A model generated the notes under the pieces. That model was not told the origin of the DNA. It did no database searches and saw only the letters and a list, made by a program, of their open reading frames with translations. 64,000 nt of DNA from Cutaneotrichosporon cavernicola (Eukaryota; Basidiomycota; Tremellomycetes; Trichosporonales; Trichosporonaceae), in contig NC_083398.1 in assembly GCF_030864355.1 (NCBI RefSeq), positions 434,001-498,000 of the forward strand, in the 5' to 3' direction. A program made the position numbers and the translations under genes. Numbering within the stretch: position 1 is the stretch's first letter; the number at the start of each line of letters is the position of its first letter. Shown piece by piece: positions 56,101-64,000 of the stretch.

Positions 56101-56245
56101 TAAGCTGAGCGACTGCCTCGGGGGTCAGAGGCGAGCGGCGCTCCCAGACGCGGCGGGGGTCTTCGCGGCGGATACCAAGGGTGGCGAGTGAGCGTGTCAT
56201 AGTCACGCGTGGGCGGAGAGCTCGGAGTGTAGGTGGGCGGATCAT
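53111..56245 (-). CDS. Bifunctional lysine-ketoglutarate reductase / saccharopine dehydrogenase
   Basis: Ten exons: complement(53111..54263, 54313..54439, 54488..54796, 54831..55089, 55126..55242, 55276..55375, 55412..55566, 55602..55675, 55710..55998, 56033..56245), 931 aa, fully in phase. A mitochondrial-type presequence (MIRPPTLRALRPRVTMTRS) precedes GIRREDPRRVWERRSPLTPE (start of LKR), GIKEPRVEDVHALI, MFSHTHKGQPYN, FGWFAGA and VIGLTGAGNVSTGSRDML. The SDH half has KKVLLLGSGLVAGPAVEVFL (Rossmann), SLLPAPMHVQVARHC, LLLGECGLDPGIDSMAAMR and GLPEASASNVPLAYKFSWSP. In animals and plants this bifunctional enzyme degrades lysine through saccharopine. Most fungi instead keep separate Lys1 and Lys9 for synthesis. 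Length matches animal AASS. Confidence 0.93.
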
Positions 56246-56726
56246 GTTGGGCTACACACCATGGACTCTTGTATGATAATAAGCAGGGTGGGCGAGAGAG
56301 AGGATAAAGGAAGTCGAGGGTGAGGAAGAGGTGAGTAGGTCAAGTTGAAACTGTAGATGACCACGTTGTCATCATGTCACATTGTCACATGGGCAATGCA
56401 ATGGCAAGCGGGGTTGCCCGTGCCGTCAACATTTGATCGAGCGGGTCGCAGTATAGCATTGGGATGCGGTATGAGGCTTGGTGTTAGTTAGGGGTCAAGT
56501 CAGATTGAGTGCACAAGTGACGTCGTCTTCAACTCAGCGCTTATCCGCGTGCCTTCGGCATGTACCGACCGATTACTAATTTCCTAATTACTTTCAATCC
56601 TCCTAATCCCTCGTAACCCAGATTAACAGAGATAATGAGTGTGGGGCCCACGAAAGTTGCCGCCTCAAACACCTAATCCAGTCAACCAACATCTCACATC
56701 TCACCATCAACTTGCTCCGCCTCAAC
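56246..56726. other. Divergent promoter region LKR/SDH / coiled-coil gene
   Basis: About 480 bp between opposite start codons. No gene or RNA was recognised. TCACATTGTCACAT and TAATTTCCTAATTACTTTC stretches are AT-richer than the surroundings. Confidence 0.55.
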
Positions 56727-57866
56727 ATGCTCTCACCACTCGACAACGTCCAGCAACTCCTCTACGCACCAGATGGGACGCGTTACCTCGTTCTCTCGCG
56801 CACACGTGCGTACGATGTTTGGGAGATGACAATGTGGACTTCCGAGGGCCTCGGAGGGGCAATTCCGCGGGTTTGGAGTGGGCAAGGTGACGTGGTGAGT
56901 GGGTCCAATACATTCAGCTGTTGCAACGGACCATGGGTTGAGGTCGAGGTTGACTCGATACGACGCCAGCGCGCTCGCATACCGCGCCTGGTATGTGGCG
57001 TGCATCGAACATTTGGCATCCGATATCGGAGAGATGCTGATACCAGGGCGCGTTGCGCGACGAGGGCCGTACGAGGGACATCGCGGACGCGATCCTTGCG
57101 GGCATGCTGAGCGTGCAGGTGATGGGTAGTGGGGGGTTAAGGGTGTGTTGTTGACCAGCTGTTCAATCGAGAGGGAGCTGATCCCAGCTACTTATCCACG
57201 TGCTCAGCGCGCCCTTTACCGTCTTCCTTGGTCCTGTGGACCCGGGGCAGCCTGGCTGCGTTACCAACCTGCTGTCCGCTGCGTTCTCTGTGAGTAAGAT
57301 GGTGGTTGCAGTACGCCCAGTCCTAACCACCACAGATGAAGGAAGCGAAGCCTGCGACGGCGGACGAGAGTGAGTCTCTAGAGATCCAAGGTGTCGCACG
57401 CAGATTAAGGCTGTCTATGATATCTGCAAGGGCTTGTCATCTCCCCCTTCCTCTTGGGGTTAAACCAACTCACACCAGACTCAACGCGCGCTCACCAGGC
57501 CCAGATCGATGCGCTGCAGGTATACCCCTGTCCGTCCACACTGACACCAGGCCGAGATCACGTCGTTGCAGAGCCGCAACGCCAACCTGAAGGCCCAGAT
57601 CCAGCGGCAGACTGGTAGCTCGGGCCGCAAGGACGGTTAGTTGGCAATAGAAGTATCCAACTGACATCAGTCCAGCCGACAGTCAAGCCTGTGGCGCCAC
57701 CCAGGAACGCGAGCGTGCTGCAACCCACTCAGCGTCGGTGAGATACAACCTCGTTATCTTAGCTGATGACAGGCGCAAGGTCGTCGAGGACGAGTTCATG
57801 GGAAGCAGTGACGAGGACGAGGACGATGACGACGACGATTCGGAGGAGTACAGCGAAGGCGACTAG
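56727..57866 (+). CDS. Unrecognised coiled-coil protein with acidic tail
   Basis: A spliced gene from ATG 56727 to TAG 57864. Secure pieces: the first exon (MLSPLDNVQQLLYAPDGT and YLVLSRTR), a block GALRDEGRTRDIADAILAGM, LLIHVLSAPFTVFLGPVDPG to NLLSAAFS, MKEAKPATADE, a coiled coil (STRAHQAQIDALQAEITSLQ, SRNANLKAQIQRQTG) and an acidic end (EFMGSSDEDEDDDDDDSEEY). Exon structure between 56880 and 57045 is unresolved, with two alternative frames, one using a strong GTATGT donor. A compact head, one coiled coil and a charged tail recall the XRCC4/XLF/PAXX superfamily, but no diagnostic motif was found, so this is only a suggestion. Confidence 0.6.
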
Positions 57867-57920
57867 ACGGTTTTGGTTTTCTAGATGCGATTATAATGTA
57901 CATATATATCCTCACACACT

Positions 57921-58764
57921 CTACGACGCGCCGACACCCTTGACGCCCCACCTGCGCCGCACTTCGCGCCCATCTGCACGACGGTAATCCACCAGACCCA
58001 GCTCGGGAGGAATATCTCCGCGCTCCGTGGCTGTGAGTTTGATGAAGTCGAGCACCCCAGTGGTCACCTTGCTCACGGGCAGGCCAGGGGGTGGAGGCAA
58101 ATCAGGCTTGTACGTCCACGGTTTGGGTAGGCCCGGCGCGCCGTCCCACGCATACTCGGGTGCAGGAATGAGGGTGGGCTTGACGTCCTCACCATCGGGA
58201 AGGCTTGCGAGGGTCTCAGGCTGGAGGGGTTCGGGTGATTCGTCGCGAGTAGGAAGGGCGATGGCTGGGGTCAGCTTGATCGCAGAGGCTGGGATCGAAT
58301 GCAAGGCGAGAGAGTGGTGAGCCTCCAATATAAGAGAGAGGCGCATCAGAGTGGCTCGGGGGTGCGGCAAGAAGGTGGGGAAGGACTGGTGAACCATCTT
58401 GCGTACTCACGGTTCCGCTTCCGCTTCGCGACGCGCCTCAAACTCCCAACATCCCATCCGCTCATGCTCTGGGCGAGGTAGAGATCACGCGCATGTGGGA
58501 CAGAACGGCCAGAATGTTCAGCGTAGTCACACGCCTCCTCAAACACGCGCTGGATGTCTGGTGTCAGGTACAGCGAAGCATCGAAAGCTGAGAAGGAGAA
58601 GAAGACTCACGGCGCTCCAACAATCTCTCCATCTCCGCCAGCGCGCCGGCTTCCGCCCCATGGAAGCCCGTCTTCTGAGCCGCATGGCCAACCAGGCGGG
58701 TGAGGTATGCGCGCGTTGCGTCCGGCGCGACGTGGTTATGAGGGACGTCTCTTGAGCTGGACAT
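57921..58764 (-). CDS. TAF8: TFIID subunit TAF8-like (histone fold)
   Basis: Three exons: complement(57921..58264, 58411..58557, 58611..58764), 214 aa from ATG 58764. A histone-fold-like N-terminus (RAYLTRLVGHAAQKTGFHGA, ERHIQRVFEEACDYAEHSGR, VPHARDLYLAQSMSGWDVGS) is followed by the TAF8 C-terminal type segment (APEYAWDGAPGLPKPWTYKP). TAF8 pairs with TAF10 and helps bring TAF2 into TFIID. An in-frame upstream ATG at 58905 would add 47 hydrophobic/Ser residues that look like leader sequence, so 58764 is preferred. Stops of this gene and the preceding + gene are 54 bp apart. Confidence 0.77.
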
Positions 58765-59009
58765 AGCTGCAAGACAGCGAGATCGTGCCGACTGCGAGAA
58801 TATGGGAAAGATTGTACCAACGGCGAGAGAGTGAGCTGGTTTGGGGAAGAAAGTAGTGAGAGTAGAGAGGTTGGGTGAGAGTTGTTGTTGCCAACTAGGT
58901 GGCATCAACGACCAGACGAACGACGGGGCCAAAAAGAGTCACGTGACAATGACGTTTGAACTGAACATGTTCCATCTCCTCCAACCTCGTCCACGACATT
59001 CCACCAACC
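58765..59009. promoter_or_regulatory. Divergent promoter TAF8 / GET2
   Basis: About 245 bp between opposite start codons; both promoters must lie here. A CACGTGAC E-box-like palindrome occurs at 58940-58947. Confidence 0.5.
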
Positions 59010-60126
59010 ATGTCCACGCAAACCGAAGCCCAACGCCGCGCCGCCGCGCGCAAAGCCAAGATCCTTGCCCGCGGCAATGCGGGTCTTGCGCGCCTCGCCC
59101 AGACCGCGCGCGGCGAAGAAGCAGACAAGCTGTATGGCGACGACCTGCGTTCGTCGCCCGCTGGTTCGGCACCCAGCAGCCGTCCCGAGACGCCGGTACA
59201 GTCCGAGCCATCCTCCGCCCCACGTCAGCCCGCCTCTGCTACAGCTGCGCCCCAGCCCGCCAGCCCAACCAGCCCCACTAGTTCAAAGCCAGGTTGGGCC
59301 AACACGACTCCGGGTCCGCCGACACCCGCAACTCGTGCTGCCGCTGCCGATCCCACCAACTTGCCCGGTATGGGGCGAGACGAGATGCCGGACTTTAACG
59401 CGTTCATGCAGCAGATGATGGCCGGTATGGGTCCTGGTGGGCCTGGCGGACAGGGATTTCCCGCACTGGCCGGCCCAGGCGGTGAGGGCGCGGATCCGTT
59501 CGGGGGACAGGACCCCTTTGCGGCGCTCATGGCGCAGATGGGCGGTGGCGGTGGCGATGGACAGAACCCGTTCGCGGGTATGCCACCTGGTATGATGCCG
59601 CCCGGCATGATGCCCGGTATGGGTATGCCTGGCATGGGGATGGCGCCCGTCCCACCAAGCAAGACCCAGCGCCTCCTTCCGCTCATCCACGCACTCGCCG
59701 TGATCGCGTTCACGATCTTCGTTGTGGTGTGGTGGGAGCCGACTATGCAGCTCGTTCGGGCAGGTGGGCTCGGAGTCGAATGGAGCGCGCGGTGGAAGGG
59801 TCTGGGAGGGCGGGCGGGAGGCTATGTCGCCAAGACGTTTGGACATCTTGTGAGTCCCAACCAGGAAACAAACGCTAATTCAGCCCGTGTTCTACGCCTT
59901 CTCCACGCTCGAGGCTATGCTCCTCGCTTTCCGTGTTGTTATCGTCAAACCCCAGCCCCGCCTGCACCCCCTCCTTGCAAACGTTCTTCCCATGCTCCCG
60001 CTCAACATCCAGCGTATTGTGGTTACGGGTTCCAAATACCTCGGTGTCGTGGGGCAGACGTACGCCGACGCGTGCCTGTTCATCTTTGGCTTGGGGTGTG
60101 CGGTCGTGATTGCCGAGTATCTTTAG
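59010..60126 (+). CDS. GET2: GET complex subunit Get2 (CAML-like)
   Basis: Two exons: join(59010..59849, 59884..60126), 360 aa. The N-terminus bears the Get3-binding basic motif (RRAAARKAKILARGNAGL). A flexible Ser/Pro/Gly/Met-rich linker follows, including GMPPGMMPPGMMPGMGMPGM near 195-215. Three C-terminal membrane segments (PLIHALAVIAFTIFVVVWW, FYAFSTLEAMLLAFRVVIV, ADACLFIFGLGCAVVIAEYL) complete the layout. Get1/Get2 is the ER receptor for the Get3-tail-anchored protein complex. Family sequence is weakly conserved outside the basic motif and TMs, which are both present. Confidence 0.82.
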
Positions 60127-60267
60127 GTCGCGATGTACAAATTGGGGGTTGGGATGTGGTCCGCGCTGCTGATTCCGAAAGCCCACCTGGCCTCATGGGA
60201 GTCCCGATCCTAGCCGTGCCAAGCCCCGCTCCCGCCTCACCGCTAGCCTATGTTTGCATGTATCTAT

Positions 60268-61442
60268 TTACTGCTCCTCGGTCTTGACCACCAGGTCGGA
60301 CAGGTTGACCTCGGTACCGACGCCGACGCAGTTAGGCGACTGCTGCTCGAAGAGGCTGGGGTCAGCACGAGCAGGGAGAGGATAGTTTGCTCAGCGGAAT
60401 TGGAAAGGGGGTGTCGACGTGCGCCAGATGGATGGCGCAGGTACAGCTGGGCTCTCCACCCGCACCTCCATCCTACGTCCTCTCGCCTTGTCACTCACCT
60501 AGGGTACGTAAGCCTGCGAACCTTGGGCATCTCAGCCTCGTTGAACAGCAGGCGCTGGTCAGCCACGTCGACAGCAAGCGCAAGGTGCTTGTCATTGTAC
60601 TTGTCGTTGTTGTCGGCAGTCTCGGCAATGCGACCCGAGAGGAAACGGGTGAGCCACGGCAACGAAGCGTCCTTGGCGTCGGCCTCGAGCGCGTCCGTGT
60701 TAACAACGGGGGCGGCGACGACCTCCTTGGGCGCGGGGAGGAAGTTGTACGCCGTCACACCTAAAGCGAAGAGGATACCGGCGTGGATCCAGGGGCCGGT
60801 AAAGAAGGCTAGAGTTAGCGAAACACTTGGCAGGAGACATCCAAGACATCGGAGAGGATGGAGATGGAGGGGGCGTGAGGGGGCGTGACGAGATCGGCGA
60901 GACCCCGGCGTCTCTCGAGTGATCGAGCCGCCTGCGCTGGCGTGATAGAGGTGTCAAGATGGTGCGTAGTTGACGCCATGACGAACCACTCTCTGAGGGC
61001 ATCAAGACCGGCAGCCAGGCGGCTGGAATGGACAACGCGCACCGCCGCACCGCGCCAGCCCGCCATACCGCCATGCGTAGCACGATGCCCATGACATCCG
61101 AGGCGAGGCGCTCTTGCGCCGTCACCATTCGGAGTCGGCTCGCGGCGCCAAGCCCACTGACCGAAGTCATTGGAATCTCCCGGCGCCAAGCCCCAGCACC
61201 CAACCCCCTGCGCAGCGCGGGTACGCAATCCAAGGCGCTCCGAGGCTCGCACCCGCTCAGTCACCACCCCTTCCCTCCATCCCCTCCATCCCCTCCGAGG
61301 TCGTCCATGTCCATGTCGACAGATACCCACACTCGTGCGTGTCGTACTTCGAGTCGCCGTGCGCGGCGCGACGGGCCGCCGAGGTCTGGAACGAGCGCGC
61401 GGCACGCACGTTACGTGCGGTCTGGAGGGCGGGGCGGAGCAT
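60268..61442 (-). CDS. Mitochondrial complex I accessory subunit (NUXM / 17.8 kDa type)
   Basis: Three exons: complement(60268..60355, 60499..60808, 61331..61442), 169 aa. A mitochondrial targeting start (MLRPALQTARNVRAARSFQT) leads to a short TM region (FFTGPWIHAGILFALGVTAY) and a matrix/intermembrane part (LPWLTRFLSGRIAETADNND, QRLLFNEAEMPKVRRLTYPS, then a GVGTEVNLSDLVVK end). The pattern (single TM, a W-x-x-R-x-S/G stretch, R-x-x-Y-P and V-N-L-D/S-x-V-V) resembles the fungal 17.8-kDa accessory subunit of NADH:ubiquinone oxidoreductase. The first intron (60809-61330) is 522 nt, far longer than others here. Its donor (GTGGGT) is chosen by phase. Confidence 0.68.
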
Positions 61443-61680
61443 CGCTGTGGACCGGAGTAGACGGAGACGGCGATATCGGAGGTCGGAGGTACAGTGAGCA
61501 ACGACAGAGGGACGATGAGCGAATGGGGGGTCGGGGATTTGCGCCGGGTGAGAGTGTGGCACAAGCCACGTGGCCTCCACCGGCATGTTGATTCAGTTGA
61601 CTCACCTGTTTGTCTGCGTCATTCCTACATCTTTTGTTTATGTATGAATTCGCCACCACACTGTCGAGCAATGAGTGATC
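61443..61680. promoter_or_regulatory. Divergent promoter complex I subunit / REV1
   Basis: About 238 bp between opposite start codons. No specific elements were assigned. An ATG at 61671, just before the REV1 ATG, is in a different frame and may form a small upstream ORF. Confidence 0.45.
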
Positions 61681-64000
61681 ATGAGCGACGGACCGGGAAC
61701 GTCGCAGGAGTTTTGGGAGGAGGCCATCGCTCTCCAGCCCACCCCGCAAGTACAGAATGTGGCACCAGACGATGAGGGTCCCTACGCCAAGGCGGGTAGG
61801 CGACGGTACGTCCTCTCTCCGGACAGCAGCGACGGCCCGTCACCATTGCACCCACCCAGCGAGAAGGCTCCATCCTCCCCAACGTCCCCGTCGCGCAGGG
61901 CGCCAGACACGACCGTATCCGTCTCCTTCCTTCCCGCCTCGATCCGCTCTGGCCCAATTGAGGGCGCGCTGTCCTACCTGGCGGGCGACGAGTATCGGCC
62001 CACAGCATTCGGTAACATAGGGGATTACATGGCCAAGAAAGACGTCAAGGTACAGACGCAGAACGCGCAGCTTGCTGTGGCATCTGAGGCGCTCGGCATT
62101 CCCCAGATTTTCAAAGGCTTGACGTTCTACATCAACGGCAATACGAACCCATCGATGCCCGTTCTCCGGCGGCTGATCGTGCAGCGCGGCGGTACAGTAC
62201 AGCCTTACATCCGGACTAAGGGCAGTATTGACTATGTCGTCGCCCCGGTTCTGACGCTCGCCAAGTTCAAGGAACTGAACAAGGGCGGCCGCGTGCGGAT
62301 CGTGCGCGAGGGTTTCGTTACCCAGTCCGTTGAGGAGGGGAAGGTGGTGGATTGGCGCAAGTGGCGGCTGGTGGCGCAGGAAGAGGGAGGGCTGGCCGAG
62401 TTCATCAAGGCCACACAGGACAAGCCGGTTGTCGAGGACGAAGACGAGAAGATGACGATCGACGAACCGCCAGCAGCCTCGTCCTCACACTTTCCTATGG
62501 CCGCGCCCAAGGTCGCTGTGTCAGGCATGCTGGCTCGGCCTCTTGTAGCCCAGCAAGGCTTGCTTCCCGCCTCGCCACGCGTTTTTCAGCCACAAGCACA
62601 TCGCCCTCCGGGCCTTCCCACTCCCACTCCCAAGCCCATCGCGTCCAGCAGCGCCTCCATCCCAGCCATGGAAGTGCCCAGGCATGTTGCCAACGTCAAG
62701 CATCTCCACCAGCAGAGCTCGACGTCCAGCGTCAGTGGGACGTCAGCCGCGGTCGACCGCGCGGAGAACAGCTCGCAGACGGACTTTGGCGAGATGATCG
62801 ACCTGGCGGGCGTCGACATCGCGGAGCTTGAGGGCAAAGCCGCGCCAGCACCTCTGCGGATCAAGCCTGTGGCCGACGCAACTGCGGCTCCTGCCGATAA
62901 AGCGCCCACTGAGGCCGTCAAAGTGCCTGTAACGGCCGGAGGACCTGAGGCTGTCGAAACTGAAGCAGCTGAAGTCGAGACCACCGGCTCAGACCAGAAC
63001 CAACCGCCTGCCGAACCCGAAGCCAGAGGAGACTATTATGCCCTCTACCGCTCGAACCCGCACGCCTCCCGGCTGATGAAGACTGAGGGCTTCCGCGAGC
63101 AGATGACTGCGGCGTCGGGCACCTCGTTCATCGACACGTATTACCAGAAGTCGCGTCTCCACCTTCTCTCGACGTGGAAGGCGGCGCTGAAGCTCCTCGT
63201 CGCCGAAGCTCGGGGCATGGCGGGCCACGTGCCGCGCGTCCTCCCGCCTGCTGGCGCCGAGCGCGTGTTCATGCATGTGGACTTTGATGCGTTCTTCGTC
63301 TCGGTGGGCCTCGCTACGCGCCCACAACTCGCAGGCAAGCCAGCGGTTGTCTGTCACTCCTCTAGGGGCGGGAAAGATTCGACGTCCGAGGTAGCGAGCG
63401 CGTCATACGAGGCACGCGCCCGTGGCGTCCGGAACGGGATGAGTCTGGGCCGTGCGCGCCAGCTCTGTGGACCCGAGCTCGAGACGATTCCCTACGAGTT
63501 CGAAACGTACAAATCACACAGCACGGCGTTCTACTCGGTCCTCGTCGGGTATGCTGACGAGCTCGAGGCAGTATCTATTGACGAGGCGTTGCTCGACGTT
63601 ACCGGCGCCGTGAATGCGTGTGCTCTCGCCCCAGATGCTGCAGACGCTGACCCCGATCCAGCCGTGACCGTTGCCAAGCGCATCCGCTTGGCTATCAAGA
63701 AGAAGACTGGGTGTAATGTGAGCGTGGGGATATCGCACAACATTCTCCTTGCGCGCCTGGCTACGCGCAATGCCAAGCCGCCCGGTCCCGGGGTATTCCA
63801 CCTCATGGGCCCCGATATCGCGCCCTTCCTATCCGAGCTGGATGTGGACAACTTCCCATCCTTCGCGCGCAGCGCGAAGAACAAGCTGGCCGAAGCGTTT
63901 GGGGCGACGACGGTGCAGGCTCTCCTCCCACAGTCGAAGGAGGCGCTGCGTCGCGTACTTGGTCCCAAGACTGGCGATACGCTTTATAGCTTTATGCGTG
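61681..64000 (+). CDS. REV1: DNA repair protein Rev1, deoxycytidyl transferase (5' part)
   Basis: An open frame of 773 codons that continues beyond the window. N-terminal segment SFLPASIRSGPIEGALSYLA and IGDYMAKKDVKVQTQNAQLA (Rev1 pre-BRCT basic helix), a BRCT domain (IFKGLTFYINGNT, MPVLRRLIVQRGGTVQPYI, IDYVVAPVLTLAKFKEL), a disordered linker, then the Y-family polymerase: YYALYRSNPHASRLMKTEG, VFMHVDFDAFFVSVGLATRP (metal Asp), EVASASYEARARGVRNGMSL, AVSIDEALLDVTGAVNACAL (metal Asp-Glu) and SVGISHNILLARLATRNAKP. Rev1 inserts dCMP opposite abasic sites and scaffolds translesion polymerases. C-terminal domains are outside the window. Confidence 0.95.
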   Translation, partial: MSDGPGTSQEFWEEAIALQPTPQVQNVAPDDEGPYAKAGRRRYVLSPDSSDGPSPLHPPSEKAPSSPTSPSRRAPDTTVSVSFLPASIRSGPIEGALSYLAGDEYRPTAFGNIGDYMAKKDVKVQTQNAQLAVASEALGIPQIFKGLTFYINGNTNPSMPVLRRLIVQRGGTVQPYIRTKGSIDYVVAPVLTLAKFKELNKGGRVRIVREGFVTQSVEEGKVVDWRKWRLVAQEEGGLAEFIKATQDKPVVEDEDEKMTIDEPPAASSSHFPMAAPKVAVSGMLARPLVAQQGLLPASPRVFQPQAHRPPGLPTPTPKPIASSSASIPAMEVPRHVANVKHLHQQSSTSSVSGTSAAVDRAENSSQTDFGEMIDLAGVDIAELEGKAAPAPLRIKPVADATAAPADKAPTEAVKVPVTAGGPEAVETEAAEVETTGSDQNQPPAEPEARGDYYALYRSNPHASRLMKTEGFREQMTAASGTSFIDTYYQKSRLHLLSTWKAALKLLVAEARGMAGHVPRVLPPAGAERVFMHVDFDAFFVSVGLATRPQLAGKPAVVCHSSRGGKDSTSEVASASYEARARGVRNGMSLGRARQLCGPELETIPYEFETYKSHSTAFYSVLVGYADELEAVSIDEALLDVTGAVNACALAPDAADADPDPAVTVAKRIRLAIKKKTGCNVSVGISHNILLARLATRNAKPPGPGVFHLMGPDIAPFLSELDVDNFPSFARSAKNKLAEAFGATTVQALLPQSKEALRRVLGPKTGDTLYSFMR

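Noticed and set aside
60700..61233. Minus-strand ORF inside the long complex I intron
   Set aside because: It lies within the 60809-61330 intron and overlaps exon 2 in another frame; no domain.

Overview
The window is nuclear DNA of a basidiomycete yeast, most likely Tremellomycetes of the order Trichosporonales (Trichosporon, Apiotrichum or Cutaneotrichosporon type). The reasons are very short spliceosomal introns (33-60 nt is common) with GT(G/A)AG(T/C) donors and a CTGAC-like branch sequence almost touching the CAG acceptor, GC-rich coding sequence, tightly packed genes, and a gene set found in this group (kynurenine 3-monooxygenase, L-arabinitol dehydrogenase, BOR1, Spo7, GET2, RNase H2B, Rev1). 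The order-level placement is inference. Exon joins were worked out by hand from splice motifs, phase and protein-family continuity. Totals divisible by three support most of them.

Layout. 0.2-8 kb: GT18-like glycosyltransferase (-), a doubtful Pro-rich ORF (+), mitochondrial ATPase inhibitor IF1 (-), BOR1-type anion transporter (-). 8-15 kb: kynurenine 3-monooxygenase (-), divergent NXT1/p15 mRNA export factor (+), first BRCT protein (+). 15-20 kb: a TCAC microsatellite, then a second, larger BRCT protein (+). 20-30 kb: Pby1/tubulin-tyrosine-ligase-like protein (-), Fyv7-like protein (+), Spo7 (-), GPI transamidase Gaa1 (-), RNase H2 subunit B with a PIP box (+), a RING/TRAF-type zinc-finger protein (-). 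31-33 kb: an apparent Efm4 methyltransferase fused to an N-acetylglucosamine kinase (-). 33.5-40.3 kb: four consecutive four-TM membrane-protein genes (-), one ending in nine [DE]EATLFF-type repeats. 41-50 kb: secreted HExxH protease (+), Slt11/RBM22 splicing factor (+), L-arabinitol dehydrogenase with a one-base frameshift (-), intron-containing tRNA-Pro(AGG) (-), Reb1/TTF1-like Myb protein (+), polysaccharide deacetylase (-). 50-64 kb: second GlcNAc-kinase family protein (-), bifunctional lysine-ketoglutarate reductase/saccharopine dehydrogenase (-), an unrecognised coiled-coil/acidic-tail protein (+), TAF8 (-), GET2 (+), a complex I accessory subunit with a 522-nt intron (-), and the 5' part of REV1 (+, running off the edge).

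These are mostly independent housekeeping and catabolic genes, not an operon-like system. Loose themes are amino-sugar handling (two GlcNAc-kinase family proteins, GT18, polysaccharide deacetylase), amino-acid catabolism (Kmo, LKR/SDH) and genome maintenance (two BRCT proteins, RNase H2B, Rev1). The most unusual items are the Efm4-GlcNAc kinase fusion, the EATLFF-repeat protein and its four-TM gene cluster, and the BRCT gene whose coding character continues past its stop codon. I found no CRISPR array, transposase, rRNA or virus-like gene.
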